Shown piece after piece: positions 24,552-30,484 of a DNA stretch of 31,717 nt (positions within the stretch are counted from its first letter, which is position 1; every line of letters starts with the position of its first letter). A program made the position numbers and the translations under genes. The notes beneath the pieces were generated by a model. It searched no databases. It had not been told where the DNA came from and saw nothing but the letters and a program-made list of their open reading frames with translations. Source of the DNA: a virus; the IMG/VR virus record IMGVR_UViG_3300037480_000032, positions 1-31,717 of that record; one strand, written 5' to 3'.

Positions 24552-26147
24552 TTAACCTATAAGTTGATTTGATCTGGATGCCCATGCTGATTGAAATGCA
24601 GCACCACCACTAGGAACTAAAGTACCTACATCACCAGTAGCTTCCTCCCCACTAAGAGCTACACTTACAGATGAGACTAATGAGCCTTCCGATCCCGTAC
24701 CCTCATTACCTGAAAGGGTTACACTGATCGCTGGAGCTAATGCTCCAATATTACCTGTTCCTTCCTCGCCTGTTAAAGGCGCCTCTTCTCCTACTGTAGG
24801 AGTGAGAATACCAATTGCACCAACACCCTCTTCACCAGAGAGTGGAACTGATATTGCTCCAGTGAGAGTTCCTTCCGAGCCTGTACCTTGTTCTCCAGTA
24901 AGAGCTATAAAAACTCCTACGCTTGGAACCAGTGTTCCAATAGCGCCTGTAGCTTCTTCTCCTGTCAGTGAAACATTTATGGAAGGAGCTAAGTCTCCTT
25001 CTGTTCCAGTTCCTTGAACACCAGATAGGTTTATACTAAGTGCTGAACTTAATGTTCCTTCATTACCAGTGCCCTCTTCGCCTGTAAGGGGAACACTAAT
25101 AGAGAAAGCTAAACTTCCCTCTGCTCCCGTACCTTCCTCACCTGTCAATGGTAATGACATTGAAGGAGCAAGAGAACCTTCTGCTCCTGTTCCCTGATTG
25201 CCAGTGATGACTATATTAATACCAGCACTAGGGACTAATGTCCCAACATTACCAATGCCTTGATTACCTGTTAGTGCAACGCTTACTGAGGGGGCCAGGT
25301 TACCTTCTGCACCTGTACCAGCATTTCCTGTTAAAGCAGCTTGCTCCACCGCTGCTACGGCAGTCGGCACACCTTGACTTGACGATGGTAGTAAATACAG
25401 ATTAGGATTACGCCTGATCCGCTCTATTTCTTCATCTTCTAATGGACGATTGAAAAATATTGCTCTATAGATATTCCCAACATAATCATTTGACGTTTGA
25501 CCTATTCCTATCCTCCATTCCTGAGCATAATCCGCATATTCATTGAAGGCATTGTCCATGTCAGATGATTTCTGACCGTCTAAAAATAGATTTTTTACTG
25601 GTGATCCACTTCTGTCGTCCACTTTCCCTGCAAGAAAATAGGGTTTGTCGTAGGTGATTCCTATTGGAAAGGTATAAGTAGAAACCCCCCAATTACCGTT
25701 GATGTCAGCTGTTGCAAATGCAAATTCATCAATATTATTTTTCTTCTTACTTATGCGTATACTACGATTACCAGAAACCTCTGATTCTCTACCGATTAAG
25801 GATCTATCCGTATTGGTCGCAAGATTTCGCAGGTCGGCTATAAATATCCATGTAAAACCATTATTATTATTTGCAACTTCAAAGTCAGGATGATCAGGAG
25901 TTCCTGCCCAATCATCAGACAGAGTGCAATTGAGACATTTCCCCCCTCGGCTTACTTGCCATGTAGCATCGCCGTTTAATGTAAACTCTTTACCACCGAC
26001 AATATCGGGATTGCCATCCAATAATGTATCAAACTTTAAGCCACGGGTTATTGATAAGGACCAGTCAACCTCAACTAACTCGTTGGGTTTTCGACCTGGA
26101 TCTAATAGATTAGGCTCCCACAATAACTTATGGAGCAGATCAGACAT
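24552..26147 (-). CDS. LamG-like adhesin/fibre with 12 tandem C-terminal repeats
   Basis: 531 aa. Residues about 25-240 are a concanavalin/LamG-like beta sandwich (GNNGF-type strand FTWIFIADL, then FLAGKVDDRSG, KNLFLDGQ, WRIGIGQTSNDYVGNIYRAIFFNRPLEDEEI), a fold that binds carbohydrate. Residues 271-516 are 12 repeats of about 20 residues around LTGEEGTGAEGSLAPSISV, with Gly at fixed places and alternating small/hydrophobic residues, probably stacked beta strands. The last 15 residues (QSAWASRSNQLIG) resemble the closing segment of repeat fibres. It is likely a surface-exposed fibre or head decoration that adsorbs to polysaccharide. Confidence 0.78.
   Translation of the reverse strand: MSDLLHKLLWEPNLLDPGRKPNELVEVDWSLSITRGLKFDTLLDGNPDIVGGKEFTLNGDATWQVSRGGKCLNCTLSDDWAGTPDHPDFEVANNNNGFTWIFIADLRNLATNTDRSLIGRESEVSGNRSIRISKKKNNIDEFAFATADINGNWGVSTYTFPIGITYDKPYFLAGKVDDRSGSPVKNLFLDGQKSSDMDNAFNEYADYAQEWRIGIGQTSNDYVGNIYRAIFFNRPLEDEEIERIRRNPNLYLLPSSSQGVPTAVAAVEQAALTGNAGTGAEGNLAPSVSVALTGNQGIGNVGTLVPSAGINIVITGNQGTGAEGSLAPSMSLPLTGEEGTGAEGSLAFSISVPLTGEEGTGNEGTLSSALSINLSGVQGTGTEGDLAPSINVSLTGEEATGAIGTLVPSVGVFIALTGEQGTGSEGTLTGAISVPLSGEEGVGAIGILTPTVGEEAPLTGEEGTGNIGALAPAISVTLSGNEGTGSEGSLVSSVSVALSGEEATGDVGTLVPSGGAAFQSAWASRSNQLIG
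24600..25337 (-). repeat. Twelve degenerate 60-66 bp tandem repeats in the fibre gene
   Basis: These encode residues 271-516 of the fibre. Units keep L-T/S-G-x-x-G/A-T-G-x-x-G-x-L while codons vary, so the repeat is old but kept at protein level. Two unit lengths occur (20 and 22 residues). Confidence 0.88.
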
Positions 26148-26722
26148 TATGATTGTACTTGAGGAATAATCGGATTAAATACTTGATGCATTTCTACATC
26201 GTCTGCCTCAAAAACATCGCCACCAGTGTTTACAATAACAAGCTGACCATATCGGCTAGTTGGGGCGAATCTTCCAACAAAACCATTCTGCACTGACGCG
26301 CCATCATGCACTACCAGTTGGCCGATAAATTGACACTGTTTTACAAATTCATCCAAGGTAATAGTCCCTAATGCTCCATCTGGTGCGGCACCATCAGCGC
26401 CAGAATTACCGGCTACATTACCATTTGCCTGGGTTGTTGAGGTAGAATTTGCCCAATAATATGAAATAACACCACCTATTATTGGTGCCTCCCCTGTGAA
26501 ATCTACACAACCTAACACCTCGTAAGCCGAAGCGCGTGTTGCTCCTAAATCAACTTTATCGCTTTGTCGTCCTTCTAAATCAGCAACAGCAGATAAGGTA
26601 AGTACAACATCTGTAGGTGTTCCAATCGTCCAATTGGTAGCCACATCAGCAGGCGAAAAGCTACCCGTTACAAAAAATCTAATCTGAGTACCACCCGTTA
26701 TTAAAATGTCACCCGCTGCCAT
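26147..26722 (-). CDS. 191-aa virion-like protein
   Basis: The start is taken at ATG 26722 (MAAGDILITGGTQIRFFVTG), which overlaps the preceding stop as TAATG; an upstream extension lies within the previous gene. The product is beta-rich with no cysteine cluster (ADVATNWTIGTPTDVVLTLS, AYEVLGCVDFTG, RYGQLVIVNTGGD). It looks like a structural domain of a virion or head-fibre protein. It is encoded among four small structural proteins at the head of the late operon. Function is not recognised. Confidence 0.6.
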   Translation of the reverse strand: MAAGDILITGGTQIRFFVTGSFSPADVATNWTIGTPTDVVLTLSAVADLEGRQSDKVDLGATRASAYEVLGCVDFTGEAPIIGGVISYYWANSTSTTQANGNVAGNSGADGAAPDGALGTITLDEFVKQCQFIGQLVVHDGASVQNGFVGRFAPTSRYGQLVIVNTGGDVFEADDVEMHQVFNPIIPQVQS

Positions 26723-27201
26723 TATGAATCCCTCGCTGCTGCCCACTCTGTACGATTAATTACCTCACCAAAACCAAATAAATTCTCAGCCCTACTACCA
26801 TCAACATCTATCAGATCCAACATTGCCGCATTCATTGCTGTACGACTGGTTGCATGCCAAATTGAATTAGTGCCATCACCTTCCGCATCTGTGAGTTGTA
26901 AACGCAAATCAGCGGTAATAATCAAATTTTCTTCGGCACCTCCATTTGATCCGGTTATCCATGCGAGCCACGGTTGTTCATCGATTCCCAAATTAGCATA
27001 AGCATCAAGAGTGGTTGCTGCTCTAACAGCTCCTTGAGATATTGCAGGTTTTGAAATTGTATAGGCGGCCCTTTTGAGATTAATTGTATCCAATATGTCT
27101 TGTGTTGGGCCTGTAGGATCATATCCAAGCGTATCAGGATCGGTGTTTACTTCTGACTTAAGTGCTGCTAAATCAGTTGGGTTATTTATATCGAATGCCA
27201 T
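26722..27201 (-). CDS. 159-aa probable structural protein
   Basis: It opens MAFDINNPTDLAALKSEVNTD and ends INRTEWAAARDS. Helical and acidic, with a conserved-looking NPTDL/ALKSEV and a C-terminal E-W-x-x-A-R. Single-base overlaps with both neighbours (TAATG) show it is part of a tightly coupled block. Similar small proteins accompany the following 156-aa type in other phages, to the best of my recognition, without assigned function. Confidence 0.6.
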   Translation of the reverse strand: MAFDINNPTDLAALKSEVNTDPDTLGYDPTGPTQDILDTINLKRAAYTISKPAISQGAVRAATTLDAYANLGIDEQPWLAWITGSNGGAEENLIITADLRLQLTDAEGDGTNSIWHATSRTAMNAAMLDLIDVDGSRAENLFGFGEVINRTEWAAARDS

Positions 27202-27671
27202 TATGCTATCCTAATAAGACCAGTGGTCGCATCATTAGTGGGCATAGTGAGAGTAAAGTCTGCTGCTGTAATACTCTGAGAACTAAAAGTATGTACAGAA
27301 CACTCTTCGTTTCCTGTTGCTGAAGCATTATATAACACAGCAGCATCAAAAGCACCACTAGATGTTAGATTTGTCCAGGTTTCGTTAGCAGAAGGGGTCC
27401 AGAAGGCCGTAGTTCCACTTGTAGTGGGGGCTGTAGCATTAGTTACAGCCTGCCCTCCCTGGGTATAGTTGCCAGTAGCAGCCAATTCCCCTGTCGTATT
27501 ATAGACAGTATCGGCTACGCCTCTGCTTCCTGATACCAAGAATAAAGCCAGATTAAAAACATCCTTAGTAGTTACAGTACGAGTGCCGTTAGCTGCCTGA
27601 GTGCCAAAGGCATGAGATCCATTTAAAATCTCCTGCTTGAAAGACGTACACATTGCTTGAACATTTGCCAT
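27201..27671 (-). CDS. 156-aa probable structural protein
   Basis: It begins MANVQAMCTSFKQEILNGSH and then AFGTQAANGTRTVTTKDVFN. The M-C-T-S-F-K-x-E-I/L-L-x-G-x-H-x-F start recurs in small proteins of many tailed phages, usually beside virion genes. The body is Thr/Ala-rich and beta-like (NYTQGGQAVTNATAPTTSGT, then FDAAVLYNAS, TLTMPTNDATTGLIRIA). TAGGAG precedes the ATG. It may be a small fibre or head-surface protein. Confidence 0.65.
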   Translation of the reverse strand: MANVQAMCTSFKQEILNGSHAFGTQAANGTRTVTTKDVFNLALFLVSGSRGVADTVYNTTGELAATGNYTQGGQAVTNATAPTTSGTTAFWTPSANETWTNLTSSGAFDAAVLYNASATGNEECSVHTFSSQSITAADFTLTMPTNDATTGLIRIA

Positions 27672-27683
27672 TTTTTAAATCTC

Positions 27684-27887
27684 CTATTTCAACATTGCTG
27701 CTATGCCTTCGGCAAGCACATTTCTTTTAAGTGTTACGTGAGCACCACGTTTTACTATTACGCCATCAAGGCGCCATTCTTCCCACGTAGTATGTTCATT
27801 ATCGTTATCTAAAACACCCTCCGTTTTGTCCAGAAGACTTTCTTCCATCATCTGTCTCTTTCCATCAATCTCTACTAATATTTCCAC
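27684..27887 (-). CDS. 67-aa protein, second gene of late operon, GTG start in a hairpin loop
   Basis: The preferred start is GTG at 27887-27885, with AGAGGAAG about nine bases upstream. The frame is open further to another GTG at 27923, but that has no Shine-Dalgarno sequence. The product begins (V)EILVEIDGKRQMMEESLLDK and ends VIVKRGAHVTLKRNVLAEGIAAMLK, a mixed alpha/beta small protein without a recognised motif. The chosen start codon lies in the loop of a 7-bp hairpin (27877-27894), suggesting structure-dependent initiation. Confidence 0.58.
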   Translation of the reverse strand: MEILVEIDGKRQMMEESLLDKTEGVLDNDNEHTTWEEWRLDGVIVKRGAHVTLKRNVLAEGIAAMLK

Positions 27888-27907
27888 AAATATTTTCTTC
27901 CTCTTCG

Positions 27908-28102
27908 TTATATTGTGGCACACTTGCCACGGATGATGATTAATGTTTCGTCTTCAAGACTATGTGTTATATTCGTAGGAGTACGAAGTTTGTCACACAT
28001 ACTAAAAACTATTAGCTGTTCCTCACCGGGAACAGAATATACTGTACATGCTGTATCCCCAAGGATACATATATTCAAATAATATATTATTAATAATTCC
28101 AT
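27908..28102 (-). CDS. 64-aa protein, first gene of late operon
   Basis: ATG 28102 with GGGAGGAAAT immediately upstream; the longer frame to a TTG at 28114 starts inside the Shine-Dalgarno sequence and was rejected. Product: MELLIIYYLNICILGDTACT, then VYSVPGEEQLIVFSMCDKL and a C-terminal LEDETLIIIRGKCATI; small, beta-like, with four cysteines. No motif gives a function. Its RBS is base-paired in a hairpin (28103-28122), and three further short hairpins fall inside the coding sequence. Confidence 0.55.
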   Translation of the reverse strand: MELLIIYYLNICILGDTACTVYSVPGEEQLIVFSMCDKLRTPTNITHSLEDETLIIIRGKCATI

Positions 28103-28361
28103 ATTTCCTCCCAAGAGGAAATTTATATATATATTAATAAGACTCTCATTAAGAGAGTCTTATATATTAATAAAATCCACCAAAGGATTTTATTTATTAA
28201 TATATAAGCAGCCCTTAAGGAGCTGCAATATTATATATAAATAATATTGTAAATATACTTAGACCATTGAACTTCCAAAAAGTTCAATAAATAATTAAAA
28301 TAAATTAAAATAATGTCTCTTGGGGAGACATAAATATTCCTGTTAATGCTCCTTTGGAGCA
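28016..28361. repeat. Array of short perfect hairpins at the late-operon head
   Basis: Nine stem-loops follow one another about every 21-52 bases, separated by AT-only linkers: 28016-28035 (7 bp), 28052-28069 (7 bp, loop CCAA), 28103-28122 (8 bp, CCAA), 28137-28163 (11 bp, ATTAA), 28169-28194 (10 bp, ACCAAA), 28208-28226 (7 bp with a bulge, TTAA), 28226-28249 (9 bp), 28266-28288 (9 bp, CCAAA) and 28313-28331 (7 bp). A tenth, 28347-28361, is 6 bp. Stem sequences differ from one another, so these are not copies of one repeat. They are not terminators: no T run follows. Confidence 0.85.
28103..28122 (-). promoter_or_regulatory. Shine-Dalgarno-sequestering hairpin of the first late gene
   Basis: On the minus strand ATTTCCTC-TTGG-GAGGAAAT immediately precedes ATG 28102. 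All of GAGGA, the ribosome-binding site, is on the 3' arm of the 8-bp stem, so ribosome access would need melting or a protein. Confidence 0.8.
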
Positions 28362-28647
28362 AATAAAATTATCACTCATTCTTCCCTCTAATTTTATTAT
28401 AATAATCAATTACTTAGCCGTTGTTCATTTGGCCAATTCCCCTCCAGGGTCGAGGTGGCCGTTTCCTGTTAATTTTCCAATCCTGCTCTCATGTGGCGAT
28501 GAGGGAGAATACAATATCTCCGGAAATTCACAGGGGGGAGGGGGGTAGTCGCATAAAATGCTCCAGGTAACAGGTAATAAACAGGAGTAATAGGGGCATA
28601 AAGAGGATTGATTGTCACCATATACACCACATTAGCCAATTAAAAGC
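28362..28647. other. Intergenic stretch with GC-rich structured element
   Basis: No convincing gene. It holds a GC-rich hairpin (GGCCA/TGGCC with inner CCTC/GAGG, about 28430-28459), a 7-bp hairpin CTCTCAT/ATGAGGG (28486-28505), a purine tract and short direct repeats of CAGG-T/A-x-TAATA near 28565-28595. A minus-strand TATAAT lies at 28396-28401 without a clear -35. A frame at 28354-28548 has no ribosome-binding site and odd composition, and was not accepted. The late promoter is probably here, but I cannot place it. Confidence 0.5.
28533..28545 (+). other. G6-A-G6 tract
   Basis: Two runs of six G separated by one A, within otherwise AT-rich DNA, with smaller G runs nearby. It could form a G-quadruplex on the plus strand, or mark an origin, packaging or recombination site. 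Confidence 0.8.
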
Positions 28648-28676
28648 TTGACATGCCTACACATCATTGCTATGCT
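28648..28676 (+). promoter_or_regulatory. Sigma70 promoter of the early region
   Basis: TTGACA (28648-28653), 17-base spacer, TATGCT (28671-28676). Transcription would start near 28683, just before the first palindrome. Confidence 0.85.
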
Positions 28677-28693
28677 CTAGGACAGTGAACACA

Positions 28694-28709
28694 TTGCGTG
28701 TACACGCAA
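28694..28709. promoter_or_regulatory. Palindrome TTGCGTGTACACGCAA, site 1
   Basis: A perfect 16-bp palindrome about 11 bases after the predicted start point and 18 bases before ATG 28727. It could be an operator for a dimeric regulator or, as RNA, a leader hairpin. Confidence 0.85.
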
Positions 28710-28726
28710 CACAATAGGGGGCTAAC

Positions 28727-28828
28727 ATGAATCATGTAATAATAGCATTTATACTAGGATTTGCAGCGGGAGGCGTGTTCGCCTCTATATGTTGGTGGAT
28801 AGCTGCATATAGAGCCATGCAGCCTTAG
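28727..28828 (+). CDS. 33-aa single-span membrane peptide
   Basis: ATG 28727 follows TAGGGGG. The product is MNHVIIAFILGFAAGGVFAS then ICWWIAAYRAMQP: one transmembrane helix with small-residue GxxxG-like packing (GFAAGG) and a Trp pair at the interface. It is the first gene after the sigma70 promoter and palindrome site 1, so it should be among the earliest expressed. Small one-helix peptides in this position often modulate host membrane processes or proteases; no target is visible. Confidence 0.65.
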   Translation: MNHVIIAFILGFAAGGVFASICWWIAAYRAMQP

Positions 28829-28855
28829 TGACATTCAAAGCCATGGGGGAATAAC

Positions 28856-29005
28856 ATGTTAAAACAAAGAGCCATAGATCACATGCTCAAGAGCCAGAGA
28901 GGGCAAGCAATATTACAAAGATATGCTACAAGATTGGCACGAGAGGCAAGCAAAGAAATGGACATAATATTACAAAAAATGGAGCAACTACTGAATAAAG
29001 CTTGA
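28856..29005 (+). CDS. 49-aa basic helical protein
   Basis: ATG 28856 with GGGGGA upstream (ATGGGGGAATAAC). Product starts MLKQRAIDHMLKSQRGQAIL and is an amphipathic, Gln/Arg/Lys-rich helix throughout. It is in the early transcript after the 33-aa membrane peptide. The TGA overlaps a promoter -35 element, so the next transcript starts here. Function unknown. Confidence 0.65.
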   Translation: MLKQRAIDHMLKSQRGQAILQRYATRLAREASKEMDIILQKMEQLLNKA

Positions 29006-29031
29006 CTCATCATGTAAGGTCATGGTAACAT
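29002..29031 (+). promoter_or_regulatory. Putative sigma70 promoter
   Basis: TTGACT (29002-29007), 18-base spacer, TAACAT (29026-29031). Like the first promoter, the -35 is preceded by AGC (AGCTTGAC). It would drive the 237-aa gene with a leader of about 120 bases. Confidence 0.55.
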
Positions 29032-29040
29032 GGCCTTATG

Positions 29041-29059
29041 TAATGGGAAAGACCCATTA
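29041..29059 (+). promoter_or_regulatory. Leader hairpin
   Basis: TAATGGG-AAAGA-CCCATTA, 7 bp, just after the predicted transcription start. No T run follows, so it is more likely an RNA-stabilising or regulatory 5' hairpin than a terminator. Confidence 0.6.
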
Positions 29060-29100
29060 TAAGCAACATCGCTCATTAACAATTTGGATGAATACAAAAC

Positions 29101-29143
29101 CGCACTCATAAAGTGCGTGTACACGCAATAATGCGTGTATAAT
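29101..29143. promoter_or_regulatory. Palindrome site 2 with nested half-sites and a TATAAT
   Basis: The core TGCGTGTACACGCA is at 29114-29127. It is flanked by CGCACT (29101-29106), which pairs with AGTGCG (29112-29117), and by a further TGCGTGT (29132-29138), which pairs with ACACGCA (29121-29127) over loop ATAA. Three mutually exclusive hairpins are possible in RNA. TATAAT at 29138-29143 could be a -10 element whose -35 region would be the palindrome. Confidence 0.78.
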
Positions 29144-29159
29144 TTACGAGGATATTACA

Positions 29160-29873
29160 ATGAGTAAATCACAAGCAAAGGGTAGTGAAAAGAAGGTCGA
29201 TAACACATTGGCTAATATTGCCAGTCATTTAAGCAAGTATAATTCCCTACATGATGTAGTGGATGATAAAATCATGTTTAATTGGACTGACATCTTCGAT
29301 AGTGCTATGCCTTATTTAGCCAAAGAAGATGCAATTGAACAGATTAAGGATGAACTGGACGCTGGTGTTAAGTCTGTTAGTCAGATGTTATTGGCCGTGG
29401 CTAGAAAGGCTGGAAGCTTGACGGAGTTTAACATTGATGTTAATTATATGCGGCAAGTGTATAAATCAAGCCACAAGGATGCTACACGACTACCTAAAGT
29501 GTTAAGCGACGCCCTAGGCGTCATTAGAGCAGGCTGGAAGCTGAATATAGACAATCCCAAGGAAAATGCTCTATGCAATCCACTTAAGGCCACGAGTGTA
29601 GAAACCCTACGCAAGACAAACAAGGCCGCAAAGGATGCACAGGCATTAAAGAAGGAATCACATCCGATACAGGAGATACTTGGGAGTATTGCTAACATCT
29701 ACAAAGTATTTGAACGTAAAGGCATGAAACAAGAGCTAGAACGCCTCAGAGAGGCTTTAGACACAATAGAGCATGACTATCATGCCATATTGGATGAAGT
29801 GGTAGGTAAGGACAAGCCAGAGCCACCAGAAGCAGGTGTACATAACATCAAAATGGATGCAGGCAAAGCCTGA
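29160..29873 (+). CDS. 237-aa early protein, unknown
   Basis: ATG 29160 with ACGAGGATATTAC upstream. The soluble protein is almost wholly helical: N-terminus MSKSQAKGSEKKVDNTLANI, then WTDIFDSAMPYLAKEDAIEQ, VSQMLLAVARKAGSLTEFNI and a C-terminal charged helix EILGSIANIYKVFERKGMKQ. The tail is Pro/Glu-rich. It is the largest early gene here, controlled by the most elaborate palindrome, and followed by its own terminator, so it forms a single-gene transcription unit. No known domain was recognised; a host take-over or regulatory role is conceivable. Confidence 0.78.
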   Translation: MSKSQAKGSEKKVDNTLANIASHLSKYNSLHDVVDDKIMFNWTDIFDSAMPYLAKEDAIEQIKDELDAGVKSVSQMLLAVARKAGSLTEFNIDVNYMRQVYKSSHKDATRLPKVLSDALGVIRAGWKLNIDNPKENALCNPLKATSVETLRKTNKAAKDAQALKKESHPIQEILGSIANIYKVFERKGMKQELERLREALDTIEHDYHAILDEVVGKDKPEPPEAGVHNIKMDAGKA

Positions 29874-29879
29874 AAAATT

Positions 29880-29903
29880 AAGGGGGCATTAAGCCCCCTT
29901 TTT
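29880..29903 (+). terminator. Rho-independent terminator
   Basis: AAGGGGGC-ATTAA-GCCCCCTT then TTT. The stem is identical to that of the terminator at 7786; only the loop differs by one base. Confidence 0.92.
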
Positions 29904-29904
29904 C

Positions 29905-29933
29905 TTTACTTCGTAATGTATCTATGGTAAGAT
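29905..29933 (+). promoter_or_regulatory. Putative sigma70 promoter
   Basis: TTTACT (29905-29910), 17-base spacer, TAAGAT (29928-29933), immediately after the terminator and 28 bases before ATG 29962. Confidence 0.65.
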
Positions 29934-29961
29934 GGGTACATTATCAAGAAAGGAGAGAAAC

Positions 29962-30192
29962 ATGTTAAAAAACATATATTTAATGAAGAGTAATAATTAC
30001 AGTTTGGGTAGGGGAAAAACCACACACACTAGATGGTTTGATCCAGCGTCCCAATATTTTGAGAACTTTATAATAGACATGTGTACCAGAGAGTTTAATA
30101 GAATGGTGACAATAAAGCAGGGGAAAGATGAGGTGTGTTTGGAGCGCAACTACCCGTATAAAGTGAAGCGGATAATAATTGAAATAGAATAA
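29962..30192 (+). CDS. 76-aa protein, unknown
   Basis: The start is ATG 29962 after AAGGAGAGAAAC, a near-ideal site; an in-frame ATG at 29932 overlaps the predicted -10 box and was rejected. The product is basic and beta-rich (MLKNIYLMKSNNYSLGRGKT, then FENFIIDMCTREFNRMVTIK and C-terminal YPYKVKRIIIEIE). No family is recognised. It heads a two-gene transcript with the next 46-aa gene. Confidence 0.7.
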   Translation: MLKNIYLMKSNNYSLGRGKTTHTRWFDPASQYFENFIIDMCTREFNRMVTIKQGKDEVCLERNYPYKVKRIIIEIE

Positions 30193-30208
30193 TTGAGGAG
30201 AGAATAGA

Positions 30209-30349
30209 ATGTCTAAGCATTTACAATTTGAAACAATCGGACAACTGATGCAGTATCGTAAAACACTATCTATTAGAGGTAGGAAACTATCTCCAGAAGA
30301 AATTAAGAAAGCTAGCGTTAAGCTAGCTGTAAAGTTTAATAAGCATTAA
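30209..30349 (+). CDS. 46-aa basic protein
   Basis: ATG 30209 with GAGGAGAGAATAG upstream. It starts MSKHLQFETIGQLMQYRKTL and then SIRGRKLSPEEIKKASVKLA: a short helix, a basic turn, then a helix beginning S-P-E-E. It could fold as a small helix-turn-helix, but that is only a pattern. It is followed by two terminators in tandem. Unknown function. Confidence 0.65.
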   Translation: MSKHLQFETIGQLMQYRKTLSIRGRKLSPEEIKKASVKLAVKFNKH

Positions 30350-30361
30350 GTTTTCTCTCTC

Positions 30362-30412
30362 GGCTCATTCTTGAGCCTTTGGAGGCTGGTCATTAAGACA
30401 GCCTCCTTTTTT
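30362..30412 (+). terminator. Tandem terminators
   Basis: First hairpin GGCTCA-TTCT-TGAGCC plus TTT (30362-30380). Second, a stronger hairpin GGAGGCT/AGCCTCC extended by GTC/GAC over loop ATTAA, then TTTTTT (30381-30412). Confidence 0.9.
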
Positions 30413-30425
30413 AATTTAATACATT

Positions 30426-30473
30426 ATTGCGTAGTCATTGCGTGTACACGCAATGGACACATTACACGCAATG
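30426..30473. promoter_or_regulatory. Palindrome site 3 with extra half-sites
   Basis: A perfect 20-bp palindrome CATTGCGTGTACACGCAATG (30436-30455) is flanked by a left half-site ATTGCGTA (30426-30433) and a right half-site ACACGCAATG (30464-30473). Right half-site spacing is 18 bases centre to centre, suggesting side-by-side binding of dimers. Confidence 0.83.
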
Positions 30474-30484
30474 AGAGGCATAAA

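Noticed and set aside
27888-27923. GTG 27923 as start of the second late gene
   Set aside because: No Shine-Dalgarno sequence upstream and a 16-base overlap with the first gene; GTG 27887 has AGAGGAAG.
28016-28361. CRISPR array
   Set aside because: Hairpin stems differ in sequence and the linkers are AT-only; there is no constant repeat with unique spacers.
28016-28361. Series of rho-independent terminators
   Set aside because: Stems are short and AT-flanked without a run of T on either strand directly after them.
28354-28548. 64-codon frame on the plus strand
   Set aside because: No Shine-Dalgarno sequence, composition unlike neighbours, and it covers the last hairpin and the GC-rich structured element.
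28571-28595. Iteron-type origin repeats
   Set aside because: The CAGG/TAATA repeats are too few and too degenerate to call an origin.
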